A DNA stretch of 64,000 nt from Butyrivibrio proteoclasticus P6B7 (GTDB lineage Bacteria; Bacillota; Clostridia; Lachnospirales; Lachnospiraceae). Shown here piece after piece: positions 60,112 to 64,000 of this stretch. The position numbers and the translations under genes are program-made. The stretch spans positions 268,811-332,810 of the forward strand of contig NZ_JHWL01000003.1 in assembly GCF_000622085.1 (NCBI RefSeq), in the 5' to 3' direction. The notes beneath the pieces are model-generated. The model saw only the letters and a list, made by a program, of their open reading frames with translations. It had not been told where the DNA came from and searched no databases. How positions within the stretch are numbered: position 1 is the stretch's first letter; each line of letters begins with the position of its first letter.

Positions 60112-60710
60112 TGGAGCTTTATAGTGGACATATCAATAAGCTTATCGATGAACTGGCAGCGCTTCCTGGCATAGGCGGGAAGTCTGCTCAGAGATTGGCT
60201 TTTTATATCATCAATCTTCCTAAGGATAGAGTGCAAAAGCTTGCAGACTCTATCGTATCTGCCAGGGAGAATGTTCATTACTGTAAGGTTTGCTGTACTT
60301 TGACGGATGAAGACATCTGCCCTATTTGCAGCAACGCAAACCGTGATCACAAGACAATCATGGTGGTTGAGAACGCGAGAGACCTTGCAGCATATGAGAA
60401 GACCGGCAAGTTCGAGGGTGTATACCATGTTCTACATGGTGCTATTTCTCCTATGCTTGGTATAGGGCCTGGCGATATCAGACTTACAGAATTGATGCAG
60501 CGTTTGCAGACAGAGGATGTTGATGAAGTTATTATTGCCACCAACTCCAGCCTTGAGGGCGAAACAACTGCAATGTATATAAGTAAACTCATTAAACCTA
60601 CGGGAATCAAGGTAACCAGAATTGCCAGTGGAGTTCCTGTTGGTGGAGATCTTGAGTACATTGACGAGGTTACCCTTCTTAGGGCGTTGGAAGGCAGAAC
60701 AGAACTATAG
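60111..60710 (+). CDS. recR: Recombination protein RecR
   Basis: 199 residues: helix-hairpin-helix ([20 protein letters not shown]), zinc finger [16 protein letters not shown] (~57-72) and Toprim domain ([40 protein letters not shown]). Works with RecF/RecO to load RecA at gaps. Coupled to ybaB by the TAATG overlap. Confidence 0.96.
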   Translation: MELYSGHINKLIDELAALPGIGGKSAQRLAFYIINLPKDRVQKLADSIVSARENVHYCKVCCTLTDEDICPICSNANRDHKTIMVVENARDLAAYEKTGKFEGVYHVLHGAISPMLGIGPGDIRLTELMQRLQTEDVDEVIIATNSSLEGETTAMYISKLIKPTGIKVTRIASGVPVGGDLEYIDEVTLLRALEGRTEL

Positions 60711-60742
60711 CATTTGTATATGACATAAGGAGGATAAGGGAA

Positions 60743-61786
60743 ATGGCAGTGAAAAGAGAATTTTTGGGCGAGACACAAAGCGGAGCTCCAGTATATGCGT
60801 ATCACCTTACTAACGAGCGCGGAATGGAGGCTGTAGTCCTCAACTATGGTTGTACTATTAAGAACATCTTTGTTCCTACAAAGGATGGCAAGAAGGTGGA
60901 TGTGGTACTTGGATTTGATGACTACAAGCAGTATTTTAACAACGATTGTTTCCTTGGTTCTACAGTTGGACCAACAGCTAACAGAATTGCCAACGCTAAG
61001 TATTCTATAGATGGAAAAGAGTTTGTTCTTCCAGTTAATGATGGACCAAACAATCTTCACACAGATATGAACAACGGATTCCACAAGAGAGTTTGGGATG
61101 CTGAGGAAGGAAATGATTACGTTAAGTTTACTCTTAAGGTTGAGGATGGAGATCTTGGTTTCTCAGGTAACAGAGTATTCTCACTTACTTATTCTCTTGA
61201 TGAAGACAATAACCTTAAGCTTCATTATCATGCTACCAGCGATGCTAAGACTCTAATTAACATGACTAACCATGTATACTTCAACCTTAGCGGACATTCA
61301 GCTGGTAAGATTCTTAACCATACACTTAAACTTGATGCATCTAAGTTCACACCAGTCATTGATTCTGCAGCTATTCCAACTGGCGAGCTGGCAGATGTAG
61401 CTGGAACTGTTTTTGATTTCACTACCCCTAAGACAATTGGACAGGATATCGAGGCAGACGTAGAGCAGCTTCAGTGTGTGGGCGGATATGACCATAACTT
61501 CTGTGTAGATGGTAAAGAGGGAGAGCTTCGTGAGGCAGCAGTAGTTGAATCTCCTGATACAGGAATTGTTTTGAAGTGCTCAACAACTCTTCCTGGAATC
61601 CAGTTGTATGTTGGTAACTTTGTTAAGAGTGACTTTGGAAAAGAGAATACTAAGTACTCAGCACGTGATGGATTCTGCTTAGAGACTCAGTATTATCCTA
61701 ACTCAGTCAACGAGCCAGGATTCCCAAGCCCTGTTTTTGGACCTGATAGAGAGTATGATACAGTGACTGTATATCAGTTTTCATAA
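60743..61786 (+). CDS. galM: Aldose 1-epimerase (galactose mutarotase)
   Basis: 347 residues. Motifs VLNYGCTIKNIFVPTKDGK, GPTANRIANAKYSIDG, the catalytic His in MTNHVYFNLSGH (~174) and the catalytic Glu in CLETQYYPNSVN near the C-terminus. Interconverts alpha and beta anomers of galactose/glucose. No signal peptide. AAGGAGG precedes the ATG. No galK/galT nearby. Confidence 0.94.
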   Translation: MAVKREFLGETQSGAPVYAYHLTNERGMEAVVLNYGCTIKNIFVPTKDGKKVDVVLGFDDYKQYFNNDCFLGSTVGPTANRIANAKYSIDGKEFVLPVNDGPNNLHTDMNNGFHKRVWDAEEGNDYVKFTLKVEDGDLGFSGNRVFSLTYSLDEDNNLKLHYHATSDAKTLINMTNHVYFNLSGHSAGKILNHTLKLDASKFTPVIDSAAIPTGELADVAGTVFDFTTPKTIGQDIEADVEQLQCVGGYDHNFCVDGKEGELREAAVVESPDTGIVLKCSTTLPGIQLYVGNFVKSDFGKENTKYSARDGFCLETQYYPNSVNEPGFPSPVFGPDREYDTVTVYQFS

Positions 61787-61811
61787 TGGGTTATCTTTGG
61801 AGGTATGAATA

Positions 61812-63020
61812 TTGGCGGTAGTTCGCGACTTTAGTTCCTACGTTAGCAAATTGAATAATGATGATTCCGACAATACATCCTACAAAGAGAAGATTCGAAA
61901 TCATAAGCTTGCTGTTTTCTTTAGGACAGTTGCCATTGTTGCTATAACGGCAGTTCTTGTGGCAACCATATACATTAGTTGGAGAGATAAAGAATACTCT
62001 GAATCTGTTATTTCAGACACCACTACTATTACAAATGGTGCTGACTCCAAGGTTATAAGCCTTAGTGGATATATGGTTCAATACAGTAAGGACGGTGTTA
62101 GCTGTCTTGACTCTATGGGCAAAGTTCTTTGGAATCAGACCTATGAGATGCAGAGCCCTATTGCACACACATGCGAGAATGTAGTGGCTATAGGCGACTA
62201 TAACGGTCACAACATTTATGTAAACAACACTGGTGGAGCTCTTGGGGAGATTGATACTAACCTTCCTATAAGAGACTTCTGTGTGGCATCGAATGGAGTA
62301 GTGGCAGCAGTTCTTGATGGCACAGATGTTACCTGGATATACATATATGATTCAGTAGGTAATATGCTGGTCAACTTTAAGACTACAATGAAGGACAGTG
62401 GATATCCAATAAGCATCAGCCTTTCTCCCAATGGAGAACTGCTATGTGTATCGTATCTATCTACGGAAAATGGAGATCTTAAGACCAGAGTGGCCTTCTT
62501 TAATTTTGGATCTGTCGGACAGAACTATACTGATAATTTTGTCAGCAGCTATGACTACTCCGGAGTTGTGGTTCCTTATGTTCAGTTTATGAATGGAAGT
62601 GCAGCCTTTGCAGTATCAGACGACAGAATAATGTTCTATTCTGGTAATCAGAAGCCTGTCAGTAAGTCGGAGAGCTTTACTGGATCAGAAGAAGTTCGAT
62701 CAGTTTATTTCAACGAGTCATATGTTGGACTTGTATTTCCTAACAGTACTGAAGATGGCGCATACAGGTTACAGGTATATGATACTGCTGGTAACCTGAC
62801 ACTAACTTCATATTTTGATATAGAGTATTCCGAGATTATTTTTAATAATAAACAGATCATTATATATAATGAAGATGAGTGCATCATTCAGGATATGACG
62901 GGACATGTTAAATTCCATGGAGAGTTTACTACTCCGGTTCGAACCATGATCCCAACAGCAGTAAGAAGTAAATTCATGCTTGTTACACCAAGTAACTTGC
63001 AGACTATGACATTAAAATAA
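61812..63020 (+). CDS. DUF5711-family membrane-anchored beta-propeller-like protein
   Basis: 402 residues from a TTG 8 nt after GGAGG; an ATG 7 bp upstream is out of frame and stops soon. One membrane helix at ~36-57, then an extracellular all-beta part with repeating blades (VQYSKDGVSCLDSMGKVLWN, VWIYIYDSVGNMLVNFKT-like, RLQVYDTAGNLTLTSYFD). Fits the DUF5711 family found in Lachnospiraceae. 11 bp before the CvpA gene, likely one transcript; a role at the envelope is inferred. Confidence 0.83.
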   Translation: MAVVRDFSSYVSKLNNDDSDNTSYKEKIRNHKLAVFFRTVAIVAITAVLVATIYISWRDKEYSESVISDTTTITNGADSKVISLSGYMVQYSKDGVSCLDSMGKVLWNQTYEMQSPIAHTCENVVAIGDYNGHNIYVNNTGGALGEIDTNLPIRDFCVASNGVVAAVLDGTDVTWIYIYDSVGNMLVNFKTTMKDSGYPISISLSPNGELLCVSYLSTENGDLKTRVAFFNFGSVGQNYTDNFVSSYDYSGVVVPYVQFMNGSAAFAVSDDRIMFYSGNQKPVSKSESFTGSEEVRSVYFNESYVGLVFPNSTEDGAYRLQVYDTAGNLTLTSYFDIEYSEIIFNNKQIIIYNEDECIIQDMTGHVKFHGEFTTPVRTMIPTAVRSKFMLVTPSNLQTMTLK

Positions 63021-63031
63021 AGGAGCATACA

Positions 63032-63490
63032 TTGTTTGGTTTTGATATTTCACAATTGGTAATTACCATAGTAGTGATATGCCTGTTTATGTGGAGAATG
63101 TCATATGGAGCTAACAATGGCCTGTTCGCTGAAGCGGCAGGCCTTATTGCTGCCATGGCGTCCTTCGCTGCGGTCTACTACGTAATGAGAATTGTAGGCG
63201 GAATCCTTACTAATAATCTTGGCAGCATAATTCCTAAGATAGGGTATCTTGTAATAGCATTTATCATCTATAAAGTAATGATGGCTATTGCTGATGCATT
63301 TAAGAAGATCAAGACTATCCCAATACTTGGAGGTATAGACAGACTCTTTGGAATGGTGCTTGGTTTCGTAGAGGCCCTGGTTATTATTTATATAGTAGAA
63401 TACATAACCGGTATCGGAATAATATCATCCGTTATGACGGTATGGAGACAGCTTTTTGAGCTAATTCAAAAAAGTTTTATAAAAAAATAA
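63032..63490 (+). CDS. CvpA-family membrane protein
   Basis: 152 residues from a TTG after AAGGAG. Four membrane helices (~8-27, 32-52, 65-85, 105-130), with GLFAEAAGLIAAMASFAAVY and GGIDRLFGMVLGFVEALVII, the core of the CvpA/colicin V production family. These proteins affect envelope homeostasis; the exact role is unknown. Last protein gene before the rRNA operon. Confidence 0.85.
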   Translation: MFGFDISQLVITIVVICLFMWRMSYGANNGLFAEAAGLIAAMASFAAVYYVMRIVGGILTNNLGSIIPKIGYLVIAFIIYKVMMAIADAFKKIKTIPILGGIDRLFGMVLGFVEALVIIYIVEYITGIGIISSVMTVWRQLFELIQKSFIKK

Positions 63491-63498
63491 AAAAGTTG

Positions 63499-63527
63499 TT
63501 GCATTCAAAAAAAAGTAGTGCTATAGT
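63499..63527 (+). promoter_or_regulatory. rRNA operon promoter P1
   Basis: TTGCAT (63499-63504), 17-bp spacer, TATAGT (63522-63527), preceded by an A-rich tract that could act as an UP element. Confidence 0.7.
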
Positions 63528-63816
63528 ATTACTTACCCGCTGTGAGGGAGCGAACATCAAGCTACAAGCGGATTGTAGCAATTGTAGTATTCGCTGATCC
63601 AGAAAAAACAAAAAACTTTTTAAAAAAGTTGTTGACAGATATTCAAAGCTGTGGTATTCTAAATGAGTTGCGGCTGAGAGCTACAACAACAAAGCACATT
63701 GACAAATAAACAGTAATGCAACCCTGAAAAATTCCAAGAGAATTTATTCAGAACAAATTAGTAAATAACGGACAGAACAAAAAGCCAAGCTTTAGTTCTG
63801 GTCAGATCAAACTTTT
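63528..63816 (+). other. rRNA operon leader with nested hairpin between P1 and P2
   Basis: Non-coding. GCTACAA/TTGTAGC (63561-63567 with 63573-63579) is enclosed by AGCGAA/TTCGCT (63549-63554 with 63590-63595), between the two promoters. After P2 comes an A-rich leader with AAGCACATTGACAAATAA, as expected for antitermination and pre-16S processing sequences. Confidence 0.6.
63632..63660 (+). promoter_or_regulatory. rRNA operon promoter P2
   Basis: Consensus TTGACA (63632-63637), 17-bp spacer, TATTCT (63655-63660). Predicted start near 63667, about 150 nt before mature 16S. Confidence 0.8.

Positions 63817-64000
<184 letters not shown>

Noticed and set aside
60347..61084. 245-codon minus-strand frame across recR and galM
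   Set aside because: Spans two well-supported genes in antisense; composition typical of a shadow frame.

Overview
The window looks like a chromosome segment from a Gram-positive, low-GC member of the Lachnospiraceae, most like Butyrivibrio or Pseudobutyrivibrio. The evidence is a clostridial-type 16S rRNA 5' end at the right edge, strong AGGAGG-type ribosome binding sites, frequent TTG starts, many lipoprotein signal peptides, and families common in that group (DUF6033, DUF6472, DUF5711 and a DUF1934 protein beside ispE). The genus is inferred from the first ~185 bases of 16S and from gene content; no database was searched.

Layout. (1) 1-8.3 kb is mostly housekeeping: a conserved protein cut by the left edge, ispE-DUF1934, a membrane-anchored protein, a lipoprotein peptidyl-prolyl isomerase of trigger-factor type, asnS, a CwlO-like NlpC/P60 hydrolase and guaA. 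(2) 8.4-16.5 kb is an accessory stretch that starts with ~560 bp of AT-rich non-coding DNA. It holds small single-gene units: a nuclease-family protein that has apparently lost its catalytic core, a HIT protein, several GNAT acetyltransferases (two reduced to remnants), an adenosine-deaminase-like protein, an ASCH-peptidase S51 fusion and a methyltransferase. (3) 16.6-22.1 kb is a signalling module: hybrid histidine kinase, solute-binding lipoprotein, stand-alone Hpt protein and REC-HD-GYP response regulator, apparently a phosphorelay ending in c-di-GMP breakdown. (4) 22.3-30.5 kb is a second accessory stretch: M13 peptidase, HAD protein, nitroreductase, GNAT, ICMT-like protein, a methyltransferase behind a structured leader RNA, an M29 aminopeptidase and an ArsR/DUF2087 regulator. 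(5) 30.7-40.8 kb carries four membrane diguanylate cyclases as two overlapping pairs facing each other around ybaK, an MFS gene, an unknown gene and an anion permease. With the HD-GYP protein this makes c-di-GMP the main signalling theme.

(6) 40.9-44.1 kb is an SPFH / zinc-ribbon / TPM operon resembling B. subtilis ydjI-ydjG-ydjH. (7) 44.2-50.6 kb holds a RACE-type ferredoxin/ASKHA protein, a DUF6472 small protein and a complete carbohydrate-type ABC importer. (8) 50.6-56.8 kb holds several lipoproteins, an FRG-domain protein, a Nudix hydrolase, a DUF6033 protein and a LytTR regulator. (9) 56.8-64 kb is again core genome: tRNA-Ser(CGA) on the minus strand, phosphofructokinase, dnaX-ybaB-recR, galM, a DUF5711 protein, a CvpA-family protein, and the twin-promoter leader and 5' end of an rRNA operon.

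The observations most worth following are: a 220-nt leader with an 11-codon peptide whose last codons form one strand of two mutually exclusive hairpins upstream of a methyltransferase (27.3-27.5 kb); a 9-mer, AAAAGAGCT, found about 32 times on both strands where composition predicts about one; the inverted duplication of a diguanylate-cyclase pair; and genes that kept both ends but lost the middle in the 9-10.7 kb region.
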